Positions 26,086-34,963 of a stretch of 64,000 bases of DNA are shown piece by piece (position 1 is the first letter of the stretch; the number at the start of each line of letters is the position of its first letter). The stretch spans positions 372,001-436,000 of the forward strand of contig NZ_JAIWNA010000002.1 of assembly GCF_020216065.1 (NCBI RefSeq). The letters run 5' to 3'. This DNA is from Nocardia rosealba. Lineage in GTDB: Bacteria > Actinomycetota > Actinomycetes > Mycobacteriales > Mycobacteriaceae. The notes beneath the pieces are model-generated. The model was not told the DNA's origin and did no database searches. It saw only the letters and a list, made by a program, of their open reading frames with translations. The position numbers and the translations under genes were made by a program.

Positions 26086-27728
26086 CAGTTCGCCTCCGAT
26101 TCCTGGTGGGGGTAACCGTGCTCGGTGGGCGGGGTGAAGGTCTCCTTGATCGTGCGCGCGGAGGTCCAGCGCAGCAGGTTCTGGGCCGAGCCCGCCTTGT
26201 CGTTGGTGCCCGAGGCCCGTCCGCCGCCGAAGGGCTGCTGGCCGACGACCGCGCCCGAGGGCTTGTCGTTGATGTAGAAGTTGCCCGCCGAGAAGGTGAG
26301 CCGCTCGGTGGCGGCGGCGATGGCGGCGCGGTCCTGGGCGATGATCGAGCCGGTGAGACCGTAGGCGCCCGCGTCGACCAGGTTCATGGCGTCCTCGAAA
26401 CCCGAGGGTGTGGAGTCGTCGTAGACGTGTACGGCGAGAATCGGACCGAAGTACTCGGTGTGGAAGATCTCGTCGCCCGGGTCGTCGCCGACCACCACCG
26501 TCGGTTCCACGAACCAGCCGACGCTGTCGTCGCTGTGCCCGCCCGCGACCACGGTGATCCCCTGGGTGGCCTTGGCCCGCTCGAGCGCGGCGGTATTGCG
26601 GTCGAAGGCGCGCCGATCGATCAGCGCCCCACCGAAATTCGTGAAGTCGGTGACATCGCCGTAGCGCAGCGACGCCGTCTTCTCGATCAGGTCCTCCGAC
26701 ATCGCCGACCACACCGAACGCGGCACATACGCGCGCGAGGCGGCCGAGCACTTCTGGCCCTGGTAGTCGAACGCGCCACGCAGCAGCGCGGTGGTGAGCA
26801 CGGCCGGATCCGCCGACGGATGCGCGAGCACGAAATCCTTGCCACCGGTCTCGCCGACCAGCCGGGGATAGGTGCGATAGCGGTCCAGGTTCGTCGCCAC
26901 TTCCCGCCACAGATGCTGGAAGGTGGCGGTCGACCCCGTGAAGTGCACACCGGCCAGGCGCCGATCGGGCAGCACCACCTCCGAGACCTCGGGCCCGGCA
27001 CCGTGCACGAGGTTGATGACACCGGGCGGCAGACCTGCCTCCTCGAGCAGGCACATCGTCAGATACGCGGCCACCGCCTGCGAACGCGCGGGCTTCCACA
27101 CCACCGTGTTGCCCATCAGCGCGGGCGCGGTCGGCAGATTGCCTGCGATGGCGGTGAAGTTGAACGGGGTCACCGCGTAGACGAAGCCCTCCAGCGAGCG
27201 GTACTGCATGCGGTTCCACACCCCGCGCGAGGACAGCGGCTGTTCGGCGATGATCTTGCGCGCGAACGACACATTGAACCGCCAGAAGTCGACCAGTTCG
27301 CACGGTGCGTCGATCTCGGCCTGATACGGCGACTTGGACTGACCGAGCATCGTTGCCGCACAGATCTTTTCGCGCCACGGACCGGCGAGCAGATCGGCCG
27401 CGCGCAGGAACACCGAGGCGCGGTCGTCGAACGACATCGCCCGCCAGGCGGGTGCGGCCTCGGTGGCGGCTTCCACGGCAGCGGCGGCCTCGGCGGCGGT
27501 CGCGTCGTGCAGGGTGCCGAGTACGGCGCTGTGGCGGTGTGGTTGGACGACCTCGAACACCGGTCCGTCGCCGCGTAGGTGGCGACCGCCGATCACGTGG
27601 CAGATCTCGGTCGGGGTGGCGGCCAGTTCGGTGAGTGCGGTCTGCAGCCGGGTGCGTTCGGGTGTGCCCGGCGCGAAGGTGCCGACAGGCTCGTTCACCG
27701 GCGGCGGGGTGGTCGCAATGGCGTCCAT
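26085..27728 (-). CDS. pruA: 1-Pyrroline-5-carboxylate dehydrogenase
   Basis: 547 residues, aldehyde dehydrogenase fold of the PruA type. The general base Glu is in VGETGGKDF and the catalytic Cys in YQGQKCSAASRAYVP; VIGGRHLRGDGP opens the family core. It converts P5C/glutamate semialdehyde to glutamate with NAD+. An AGGAGAGG site precedes the ATG. It is the first gene of the pruAB operon and is divergent from the PucR-type regulator, 131 bases away. Confidence 0.96.
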   Translation of the reverse strand: MDAIATTPPPVNEPVGTFAPGTPERTRLQTALTELAATPTEICHVIGGRHLRGDGPVFEVVQPHRHSAVLGTLHDATAAEAAAAVEAATEAAPAWRAMSFDDRASVFLRAADLLAGPWREKICAATMLGQSKSPYQAEIDAPCELVDFWRFNVSFARKIIAEQPLSSRGVWNRMQYRSLEGFVYAVTPFNFTAIAGNLPTAPALMGNTVVWKPARSQAVAAYLTMCLLEEAGLPPGVINLVHGAGPEVSEVVLPDRRLAGVHFTGSTATFQHLWREVATNLDRYRTYPRLVGETGGKDFVLAHPSADPAVLTTALLRGAFDYQGQKCSAASRAYVPRSVWSAMSEDLIEKTASLRYGDVTDFTNFGGALIDRRAFDRNTAALERAKATQGITVVAGGHSDDSVGWFVEPTVVVGDDPGDEIFHTEYFGPILAVHVYDDSTPSGFEDAMNLVDAGAYGLTGSIIAQDRAAIAAATERLTFSAGNFYINDKPSGAVVGQQPFGGGRASGTNDKAGSAQNLLRWTSARTIKETFTPPTEHGYPHQESEAN

Positions 27729-27805
27729 GAGTGCCTCTCCTGCGTCGTAAGGCGGTAGCGGGATGTGACGTAGTCAACACCCCTCGGCATCGGTCATAAT
27801 CGGCT

Positions 27806-27845
27806 GATCGGACGAAGTTCTGCTCAATGTTTAGTCCGATCGGAC
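27806..27845. promoter_or_regulatory. Direct repeats in the proline-operon promoter region
   Basis: GATCGGAC occurs at 27806-27813 and 27838-27845, each in the context C(T/C)GATCGGACRAW. The start-to-start spacing is 32 bases, close to three helical turns, which suits cooperative activator binding. The pair lies between pruA and the PucR regulator. Assignment as the activator site is inference. Confidence 0.6.
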
Positions 27846-27859
27846 AATGGAGCGCGCGT

Positions 27860-29479
27860 ATGGAGACGACACTGGCCGAGCTGCTCGGCGCGCTCGACCA
27901 CACCGTGGCCACGCTGGTCGACGCACCGGCGGGGGAGCAGGTGGTCGTGCGCACTGTCGCCCTCGCCGAGCCCGCCGACCTGGCCGAACACCTCGAGGCC
28001 GACGGTGTGTTGGCGCAGGTGTATCTGCTGGTCGGCGTCGATTCCGAGCAGACCGTACGGTGGCTGCGGGGTGTCGGTGCCCGCCCGCTCGCGCAGCGGC
28101 CGCGACTGTTGATGACCAAGCGTGCCGACGACTCACCGGCAGTGCGTGCGGCCGCCCATGCGGCCGGGATCGCGCTGGTGCAGGTGCACCGGCATGCCCG
28201 CTGGGACCAGGTGTTCGGCCTCGTCCGCCGCATGCTCACCCGCGCGCCCGGCGGCCGGACCGAGGCCGGTGAACCCGACCTGCTCGCTCCCGACACCGAC
28301 CTGTTCGGGTTGGCGCAGGTGGTGGCGGCCGAAACAGGCGGCATGGTGAGCATCGAGGACCCGCACTCGCACGTGCTCGCCTATTCGGCCTCCGACGCCG
28401 CCGCCGACCAGTTGCGCATCCGCTCGATCCTCGGCCGCGAGGGTCCGGCCGACTACCTGCGGATACTGCGCGAGTGGGGCGTGTTCGACCGGGTGCGCCG
28501 CACCGACGAGGTGGTCGACGTCCCCGACCACCCCGAACTCGGGATCCGCCGCAGGCTGGTGGTTGGTATCCGGCGGGCCACCGTCGGCGCCGAGGACCGG
28601 ATGCTCGGCACGATCTGGTTGCAGCAGGGCGACCGGCCACTGCGCCCGGACGCCGCTCAGGTACTGAGCGGTGCGTCGGCGGTGGCGGCGCGCATCATCG
28701 CGCGGGCACTGGACGCACCGTCGACCGAGGCCGTGCTGGTGCGCAGGCTGTTCGGCGCGCACGGCGAAGGAGTCGACGTGCCGTCGGTGGCGGCCGCCCT
28801 GCGTCTGCCCGAAGCGGGTCCCGCCGCGGTGATCGGTTTCGCCGCGCTCGGTCCGGCCGCCGAACTCGCCGCGTCCAGCGGCCTGATCCGGTTGCACGCC
28901 AGTGCTTTTCGTGGTGATTCGGTCACCGAGGCGATCGGTGAGCGGGTGTATGTGCTGCTGCCCTCCTATCACTCCGAACACGGCGTCGGGTCGTGGGTGC
29001 GTGAGCTGGTGGCACAGCTCGAGCAGGCGCGTGGGCTGGTGGTCCGGGCGGCGGTGGCCGCGCCCGTGGCCGGGCTGACGGCCGTCGCCGGAGCCCGCGG
29101 TGAGGTCGACCGCGTGCTGGACAGCCCCGCCCCCACCACCGAGGGCAGCCGCGTGACCACCCTGGCCGAGGCGAGAACGGCGGTGCTGCTCACCGAGATC
29201 GTCGAGCTGATCCGCGACCACCCCCACCTGCACGACCCGCGACTGGCCGCCCTCGACGCCTACGACCGCGACCACGGCGCCGACCTGCGCGCCTCCACCC
29301 GCGCCTACCTGCGCGCCCACGGCGAGGTGAGCACGGCGGCCGCCGCCCTGCGCGTCCACCCCAACACCTTGCGCTACCGCCTGCGCCGCGTGGAATCCAT
29401 CCTCGGCATCGACCTCGACGACCCCGACGACCGCCTGCTTCTGGAAATCCAGCTCGCCGCCTGCCCACCGCGCGCGTGA
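27860..29479 (+). CDS. PucR-family transcriptional activator of proline catabolism
   Basis: 539 residues. An N-terminal purine-catabolism-like domain (about 1-130), a central GGDEF-like region, and a C-terminal PucR helix-turn-helix (STAAAALRVHPNTLRYRLRRVE) about 490-520. Divergent from pruAB; in mycobacteria and relatives a regulator of this type (PruC) activates pruAB in response to proline, so I infer the same role here. The ATG at 27860 is preferred over the ATG at 27827, which would start within the repeat region. Confidence 0.88.
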   Translation: METTLAELLGALDHTVATLVDAPAGEQVVVRTVALAEPADLAEHLEADGVLAQVYLLVGVDSEQTVRWLRGVGARPLAQRPRLLMTKRADDSPAVRAAAHAAGIALVQVHRHARWDQVFGLVRRMLTRAPGGRTEAGEPDLLAPDTDLFGLAQVVAAETGGMVSIEDPHSHVLAYSASDAAADQLRIRSILGREGPADYLRILREWGVFDRVRRTDEVVDVPDHPELGIRRRLVVGIRRATVGAEDRMLGTIWLQQGDRPLRPDAAQVLSGASAVAARIIARALDAPSTEAVLVRRLFGAHGEGVDVPSVAAALRLPEAGPAAVIGFAALGPAAELAASSGLIRLHASAFRGDSVTEAIGERVYVLLPSYHSEHGVGSWVRELVAQLEQARGLVVRAAVAAPVAGLTAVAGARGEVDRVLDSPAPTTEGSRVTTLAEARTAVLLTEIVELIRDHPHLHDPRLAALDAYDRDHGADLRASTRAYLRAHGEVSTAAAALRVHPNTLRYRLRRVESILGIDLDDPDDRLLLEIQLAACPPRA

Positions 29480-29512
29480 CGAACCGCCCCCGCGCCACGC
29501 CGAACCGCGTCG

Positions 29513-30310
29513 TCACGCTCCAGTCGGAACCTCCCCGACGGCTTTCGCCGGGTCGATCACACCGAGCACCTCGCCCTGGGGTGCCGCCAGGATTCCCATG
29601 CGCCCGAAGGGGCTGTCGTCGGGCCCCATGATCACCTTCGCGCCCAGTTCGGTCGCCTTGTTCAGTGCGCCGTCGGCGTCGTCGACCTGGATCCAGGTGA
29701 GCCAGTACGGCGGATTGCCGAACGACGAGGCGTCCATCATCCCACCGACCTCGTGCTTGTCGCCGGGCAGCGAGAAGGTGGAGTACGTGAAGTTCACGCC
29801 GTCACCGATCTCGGTGTAGTTCCAGCCGAACACGCTGTTGTAGAACTCGTGTGCCTGGTCGTAGCCGGGGGTGTGCAGCTCGTTCCAGCAGTAGGCGCCG
29901 TGCTGGTTGAACACCCCGGCACCGATGTGGCGCTTGGCTTCCCAGACACCGAAGGCGCCGCCGGTCGGGTCGGCGGCGACGAACATCCGGCCCACGTCGA
30001 GGACGTCGAACGGCGGCACGAACACCTCGCCGCCGGCCTTCGTGACGCGCTCGGCGATCTCGTCGGCCCGTTCGGCCGCGAAGTAGGTGGTCCATACCGA
30101 CGGCATCTGCCGCATGGCGTCGGGTTTGGGTCCGATGCCCGCCGCGGGCCTACCGTCGAGCATCGCCATGAGATACCCACCCCCGCCCGCGTCCTGGATG
30201 TCCCAACCGAAGAGCGCGCTGTAGAACGTGCGGGCGGCGGCGGGGTCGTCGACCTGACAGTCGACCCAGCACGGCGTGCCCTGGGGCCATGGTTCGTCAC
30301 GTGTCGGCAT
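29513..30310 (-). CDS. Two-domain VOC (glyoxalase/bleomycin-resistance-like) protein
   Basis: 265 residues made of two vicinal-oxygen-chelate domains: residues 8-125 (TPCWVDCQVDDPAAARTFYSALFGW) and 138-255 (YCWNELHTPGYDQAHEFYNSVFGW). A metal-binding His/Glu set is only partial (NELHT, LGVID), so catalysis is uncertain; many such tandem VOC proteins bind small hydrophobic ligands or confer resistance. AGGAGG lies 9 bases before the ATG. Downstream gene is convergent. Confidence 0.85.
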   Translation of the reverse strand: MPTRDEPWPQGTPCWVDCQVDDPAAARTFYSALFGWDIQDAGGGGYLMAMLDGRPAAGIGPKPDAMRQMPSVWTTYFAAERADEIAERVTKAGGEVFVPPFDVLDVGRMFVAADPTGGAFGVWEAKRHIGAGVFNQHGAYCWNELHTPGYDQAHEFYNSVFGWNYTEIGDGVNFTYSTFSLPGDKHEVGGMMDASSFGNPPYWLTWIQVDDADGALNKATELGAKVIMGPDDSPFGRMGILAAPQGEVLGVIDPAKAVGEVPTGA

Positions 30311-30483
30311 TGTCGAACGTCCTCCTCGTCGATGAATGACACCGGCCGGGTCGGTCGGCACGCGCCAAGTCAACCACTGCCCACCGACACGTCCGTCGCG
30401 GAGGATAACGCCCTGAACTGGAACGATACGTGTTCACTGCGACCCTCCGAGCGGTCCGGCGCTGCCCGCCGCAAGTCGTTACC

Positions 30484-30494
30484 ACTGTTACAGT
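30484..30494. promoter_or_regulatory. Perfect palindrome upstream of the CocE-like gene
   Basis: ACTGT-T-ACAGT, an 11-base perfect palindrome 60 bases above the hydrolase start in the least GC-rich part of the 243-bp gap. It could be an operator or part of a promoter; no regulator gene is adjacent. Confidence 0.35.
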
Positions 30495-30553
30495 TTCGGC
30501 GCCGATCTGCGGTGGCTAGGTCAACGATGAACGAACCGGTCGGGAGCGACTCG

Positions 30554-32596
30554 ATGACGTTGAGAGGTTCCGAACGTGGGCTCGTCCGTGTGCTGACGGC
30601 GATTCTCGCGATCACAGCGGTGCTCGCCTGCGGTGCGGGCCAGGTGTCGGGCAAGCCGGGCGGCGACGTGCCCGGCGTGCGCTGGACCGCCCAGCACGAC
30701 GCGCCGGGCACCTATCCGGAAGTGCGCGTGGAGCGCGGCGTGCACATCACCATGAGCGACGGCGTGGTCCTCAAGGCCGACGTGTACCGCCCCGCCGACG
30801 CGGCAGGGGTGATCGAGCAGAAGCCGCTGCCGACGATCGTGAGCCTCACGCCCTACTCCAAGCTCATGACCGGCCTGATCGAGGCGGCCGCCGCAACGCC
30901 CGGTCTGCAGTCGACCGCCGTCGACATCGTGCGCCGCCTGAACCTGTCGAGCACACCCATCAGCGGTTTCGGCGATCTGATGCAGGCACTGGACGGCGGC
31001 ATGATCCAGACCATGCTCGGCGTCGACCGCAAACTCATCGGCAGCGGTTACACCGTCGTGGTCGCCGATGTGCGCGGAACCGGTCAGTCGCAGGGCAAGT
31101 GGGATACCCTCGGCGCCCGCGAACAGCTCGACACCCGTGAGGTGATCGAGTGGGCGGCCGCCCAGCCGTGGTCCAACGGCCGCATCGGCATGAGCGGCGG
31201 CTCGTATTCGGGCATCAACCAGCTGCGGGCGGCCGAAGACGCGCCCGCCGCGCTGCAGGCCATCTTCCCGGTGGAACCCGGCAGCGATCTGATGCGCGAC
31301 GTCGTCGCGCCCGGCGGCGGCGTCGGCACGACGTTCCTTCCGCTGTGGCTCAATTCGGTCAACCAGCTCAAACTCGTGCCCGATGTGGCGTCGATGATCC
31401 AGGGCACCTTCGACTGGACTTGGTTCAACGATCGCATCGCCGACCCGACGACCAATTTCGACCTGCTCGCCCAGGCCCTGCTCACCCCGTCGCTCGAGGA
31501 CATGCCGCCCGCTCTCGACGGTGCGCTCGACGAGACCTCCGCGTTCCGCGAGGCGATCATGGGTCACCCGGAGAAGGTGAACGTGCCGACGTTCGTCTAC
31601 GGCGGCTGGCACGACATCTTCGCCAACAGCGCGACCAAACTCTACGAACAGCTCCCGCTGCCACCGGGCCGCAAGCAACTGGTCGTGGGCGACACCTATC
31701 ACGCCAATCCCGGTGCGGGAACCGGTGTTCCGGGGGCGCCGCCGCGGCTGGACGTGCTGCAGCGCGCCTGGTTCGACAAGTGGCTCAAGGACATCGACAG
31801 CGGTGTCGAGGCATTCGGCCCGGTGACGGTGAAACAGCAGGGTGGCGGCTGGGTCACGCTGCGTGAGTGGCCGCAGCCGGGTGTCACGCATCGGCGGGTG
31901 TACCTGTCGGCCGATCCGAGCGGGTCAACCGAGGACAGCCTGCACGACGGTTCACTGCGTCCCACGGGCCCCGGCGCGGTCGAAAACCTGACGGTGGCAC
32001 CGGGTTTGAGTACGGTCTGCTCGCGGGACGCGGCGCAGGGTTCGGCCGGGATGACCGCCGCGCTCGACGCCTGCGCCAAGGACTCGCGCATCGCCGAGCG
32101 CAACGCGCTCACCTTCACCAGCGCTCCGGTCGCCGAGGAGACGGTGATCTCGGGTCCGATCAATGTGCGGCTCAACACGGTGCACACCGGCAGCGACGGA
32201 TTCTGGAACGTCACCGTCAACGATGTCGCTCCCGACGGCACCTCGACCGTGCTGACCACCGGTCAGCTCACCGCCTCCATGCGCGCCATCGACGAACGGC
32301 GCAGCGCGCGGTCGGTGAACGGGGATCTCACCGCACCGTTCAACCCGCTCACCCTCGACCGGTTGCTGCCCGTGGTCCCCGGTGCGCCGACCGAGATCGA
32401 CATCGCCGTCATCCCGACCCAGGCCGTGCTCGCGCCGGGGCACCGCGTGCGGATCGACGTGTACGCGGGTAACGCGCCCAAGGCGCTGCCGTTCCGCCCG
32501 ATGCTCGACGCCTCCGGGCTGGAACCGCAGCAGGTGCGCCTCGACCCGGCGGCACCGAGCTTCGTCAACCTGCCCACCGACAAGCCGATCCCGTGA
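30554..32596 (+). CDS. CocE/NonD-family serine hydrolase, probable lipoprotein
   Basis: 680 residues. An N-terminal hydrophobic segment ends in a plausible lipobox (AVLACG), so it is probably anchored outside the cell. The alpha/beta-hydrolase part has the nucleophile Ser in GMSGGSYSG, the oxyanion/Arg-Gly segment VADVRGTGQSQG and a catalytic His in GDTYHANPG; a C-terminal jelly-roll (X-Pro dipeptidyl-peptidase C-terminal type) follows from about residue 430. Family members hydrolyse esters or prolyl peptides (cocaine esterase, PepX, acylases). ATG 30554 has GGGAG 7 bases before it; ATG 30527 is in frame but has no ribosome site. Confidence 0.9.
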   Translation: MTLRGSERGLVRVLTAILAITAVLACGAGQVSGKPGGDVPGVRWTAQHDAPGTYPEVRVERGVHITMSDGVVLKADVYRPADAAGVIEQKPLPTIVSLTPYSKLMTGLIEAAAATPGLQSTAVDIVRRLNLSSTPISGFGDLMQALDGGMIQTMLGVDRKLIGSGYTVVVADVRGTGQSQGKWDTLGAREQLDTREVIEWAAAQPWSNGRIGMSGGSYSGINQLRAAEDAPAALQAIFPVEPGSDLMRDVVAPGGGVGTTFLPLWLNSVNQLKLVPDVASMIQGTFDWTWFNDRIADPTTNFDLLAQALLTPSLEDMPPALDGALDETSAFREAIMGHPEKVNVPTFVYGGWHDIFANSATKLYEQLPLPPGRKQLVVGDTYHANPGAGTGVPGAPPRLDVLQRAWFDKWLKDIDSGVEAFGPVTVKQQGGGWVTLREWPQPGVTHRRVYLSADPSGSTEDSLHDGSLRPTGPGAVENLTVAPGLSTVCSRDAAQGSAGMTAALDACAKDSRIAERNALTFTSAPVAEETVISGPINVRLNTVHTGSDGFWNVTVNDVAPDGTSTVLTTGQLTASMRAIDERRSARSVNGDLTAPFNPLTLDRLLPVVPGAPTEIDIAVIPTQAVLAPGHRVRIDVYAGNAPKALPFRPMLDASGLEPQQVRLDPAAPSFVNLPTDKPIP

Positions 32597-32603
32597 GGCG
32601 TAC

Positions 32604-33521
32604 TCAGAGCTGCGATTTCACCTCGGCGGCGATGAGTTCGAGGTGGTCGAGATCGGCCAGGTCGAGGATCTGCAGGTAGATCCGGCTCGCATCGATCTCG
32701 CGGTAGCGGGCGATCTTGTCCACCACCTCGGCGGGCGAGCCGGCCAGCCCGTTGGTCTTCAGCTCGTCGACCTCACGACCGATCGCCGCGGCCCGGCGCG
32801 CCACCTCGGCGTCGGTGCGCCCGACGCAGGCCACGAGCGCGTTGGAGTAGACGATTTCGTCGGTGCGCCCGGCCGCGCGCACGGCGTCGCGGACCCGGTC
32901 GAACTGGGCGGCGCTGTCGGCCACCGAGGCGAAGGGCATATTGAATTCGGTGGCGTAACGGGCGGCCAGGCGTGGGGTGCGGACCTTGCCGTTGCCGCCG
33001 ATCACCACCGGCACGGGATCCTGCACCGGTTTGGGCAGTGCGGGGGAGTCGGTGAGCTGGTAGTGCTCGCCGTCGAAGGAGAAGGTATCGCCGAGCTTGG
33101 TCGACCACAGCCCCGTGATGATCGCGAGCTGTTCTTCGAGCAGGCCGAACCTGTTGTCGGGGAAGGGAATTCCGTAGGCGGCGTGTTCGGCGGCGAACCA
33201 GCCGCTGCCGAGCCCGAGCTCCACGCGGCCACCCGACATCTGGTCGACCTGGGCTACCTGGATGGCCAGCGGCCCGGGCAGCCGGAACGTCGCGGCGGTG
33301 ACCAGGGTGCCCAGGCGGATGCGGGAGGTGTCGCGGGCCAGGCCCGCCAGGGTGATCCAGGCGTCGGTGGGGCCGGGCAGGCCGTCGGCATCGCCCATGG
33401 CCAGATAGTGGTCGGAGCGGAAGAAGGCGTCGAAGTCGAGATCCTCGGCGGCGCGCGCCACGGCGAGCAGCGTGTCGTAGTCGGCGCCCTGCTGCGGTTC
33501 GGTGAAGATGCGGAGGTCCAT
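32604..33521 (-). CDS. LLM-class F420-dependent oxidoreductase
   Basis: 305 residues, luciferase-like TIM barrel. MDLRIFTEPQQGADYDTLL, RTPRLAARYATEFN and GLGSGWFAAEHAAYGIPFP are typical of the actinobacterial F420 subgroup. Substrate unknown. ATG 33521 is chosen as the family start; ATG 33530 three codons earlier is also possible, and both lack a good ribosome site. It is divergent from gluconokinase by about 70 bases and convergent with the CocE-like gene. Confidence 0.85.
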   Translation of the reverse strand: MDLRIFTEPQQGADYDTLLAVARAAEDLDFDAFFRSDHYLAMGDADGLPGPTDAWITLAGLARDTSRIRLGTLVTAATFRLPGPLAIQVAQVDQMSGGRVELGLGSGWFAAEHAAYGIPFPDNRFGLLEEQLAIITGLWSTKLGDTFSFDGEHYQLTDSPALPKPVQDPVPVVIGGNGKVRTPRLAARYATEFNMPFASVADSAAQFDRVRDAVRAAGRTDEIVYSNALVACVGRTDAEVARRAAAIGREVDELKTNGLAGSPAEVVDKIARYREIDASRIYLQILDLADLDHLELIAAEVKSQL

Positions 33522-33594
33522 GATCACCATCGTGCCCGAGACGCGCGTGGGTGTGTGAGGCTGTAGGGGCAACGGCTCGGCGGAGGAGGATGCG

Positions 33595-34101
33595 GTGGGA
33601 GAACCTGTCATTGTCGTCATGGGCGTCTCCGGGTGCGGTAAGACGACAGTCGGGGCCCTGCTCGCCGACCGCCTCGACGTGCCCTACGCCGAGGGCGACG
33701 ACTTCCACCCGCTGGCCAATATCGAGAAGATGGCGGCCGGGATCCCGCTCACCGACGAGGACCGGTGGCCGTGGCTCGACACGGTCGCCACCTGGCTGCA
33801 CGAGCACAGCGAGACGGGCGGGGTGGCCAGCTGCTCGGCGCTGCGCCGGGTGTACCGCGACCGGCTCCGGGCCAAAGCGCCCGACACGTACTTCGTGCAT
33901 CTGGCCGCCACCCGGGTGGAGTTGATGCGCCGGATGACCGGTCGCCTCGGCCATTTCATGCCGACCATCCTGCTCGACTCGCAATTGGCCACGCTCGAAC
34001 CGCTCGAGCAGGACGAAGCCGGTGTCGCCCTCAACGCGCTACAGCCGCCCGGGGTGCTCGTCACCGAGGCGGTCGAGAAGTGGAGAGCCGATCACCGCTG
34101 A
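33595..34101 (+). CDS. gntK: Gluconokinase
   Basis: 168 residues, thermoresistant gluconokinase family of P-loop kinases. Walker A GVSGCGKTT at 10-18, substrate motif EGDDFHPLANIEKMAAG, and TDEDRWPWLDTVATWL. It phosphorylates gluconate to 6-phosphogluconate for the pentose phosphate pathway. GTG start with GGAGGAGGA upstream. No gluconate transporter or gluconate dehydratase is adjacent. Its 3' end overlaps the convergent M50 gene by 10 bases. Confidence 0.95.
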   Translation: MGEPVIVVMGVSGCGKTTVGALLADRLDVPYAEGDDFHPLANIEKMAAGIPLTDEDRWPWLDTVATWLHEHSETGGVASCSALRRVYRDRLRAKAPDTYFVHLAATRVELMRRMTGRLGHFMPTILLDSQLATLEPLEQDEAGVALNALQPPGVLVTEAVEKWRADHR

Positions 34102-34838
34102 AACAGCGGATGCAGTTGCTCGACAGGCGCGAGCATCAACCACCCGCCGATCACGGCCGCCGCCAGGCACACCAGCGCGAAGAACGCGACCCACAGCAGC
34201 GCGGGCAGGTGCGTGAGACGGGCCAGCTGATCGGCATCGGAATCGGTGCGCCCGGGTTGTCTGCGCCTGCCGCGCTGCAGCTCGAGCACCGGACGGACGG
34301 CGGCGGCCAGCAGGAACCACGCGGCCAGGTACGCGAACCCGGCCTGGAGCAGATCGCTGCCGTACCAAGACACCCCGAACACCAGCGCGCCGAGCACGAG
34401 CACGGTCAGCAGACCGTACACATTGCGCACCTTCACCAGCACCGCCACCAGCATCGCGAGGGTGGCCCACAGCATCACCGACACCCGGCCGGAACCCAGC
34501 AGCGCCGCGTAGCCCGCGCCGAGCAGCGCGGGCGCCGGATATCCGGCCATCGCGGTGAGGATCATGCCGGGACCGGTGGGTTTGCCACTGGACACCGTGA
34601 GACCCGAGGTGTCGGTGTGCAGCGTGATGGCATGCAACCTGCGCCCGGTGAGCAGCGCGAACAGCGCGTGCCCACCCTCGTGCGCCACCGTGACGGCGGC
34701 CCGGGTGATCCGCCACAGCGGCCGGTATCCGACCAGGATCAGCGCCAGCGCCGCGGTGACGAGCACCAGCCACCACGGCGGCGCGGGTTGCGGTGCGAGT
34801 AAACGTTCGAACGAAGAGCTGACCGATCCGGTGTCCAC
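34092..34838 (-). CDS. M50-family membrane metallopeptidase
   Basis: About 248 residues with 6-7 membrane segments. The zinc site HEGGH lies in the second hydrophobic region (AAVTVAHEGGHALFALLTG), as in site-2-protease-like M50B peptidases; a second conserved Asp motif is not obvious. Substrate unknown. The start is uncertain: GTG 34838 or GTG 34865 are possible, neither with a clear ribosome site, and longer in-frame versions overlap the divergent promoter. Confidence 0.8.
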   Translation of the reverse strand: MDTGSVSSSFERLLAPQPAPPWWLVLVTAALALILVGYRPLWRITRAAVTVAHEGGHALFALLTGRRLHAITLHTDTSGLTVSSGKPTGPGMILTAMAGYPAPALLGAGYAALLGSGRVSVMLWATLAMLVAVLVKVRNVYGLLTVLVLGALVFGVSWYGSDLLQAGFAYLAAWFLLAAAVRPVLELQRGRRRQPGRTDSDADQLARLTHLPALLWVAFFALVCLAAAVIGGWLMLAPVEQLHPLFQR

Positions 34839-34963
34839 CGCCGCACTGTAGCCGCGATTCGCCACGCCCACGCCCCGGTCACCACATGATGCGCCGATAC
34901 CGTGTTCGCGCAATGCTTTCCGGGCAACAACCGCGTCCGCGCGTGGTAGCAAAGGGCATGCAG

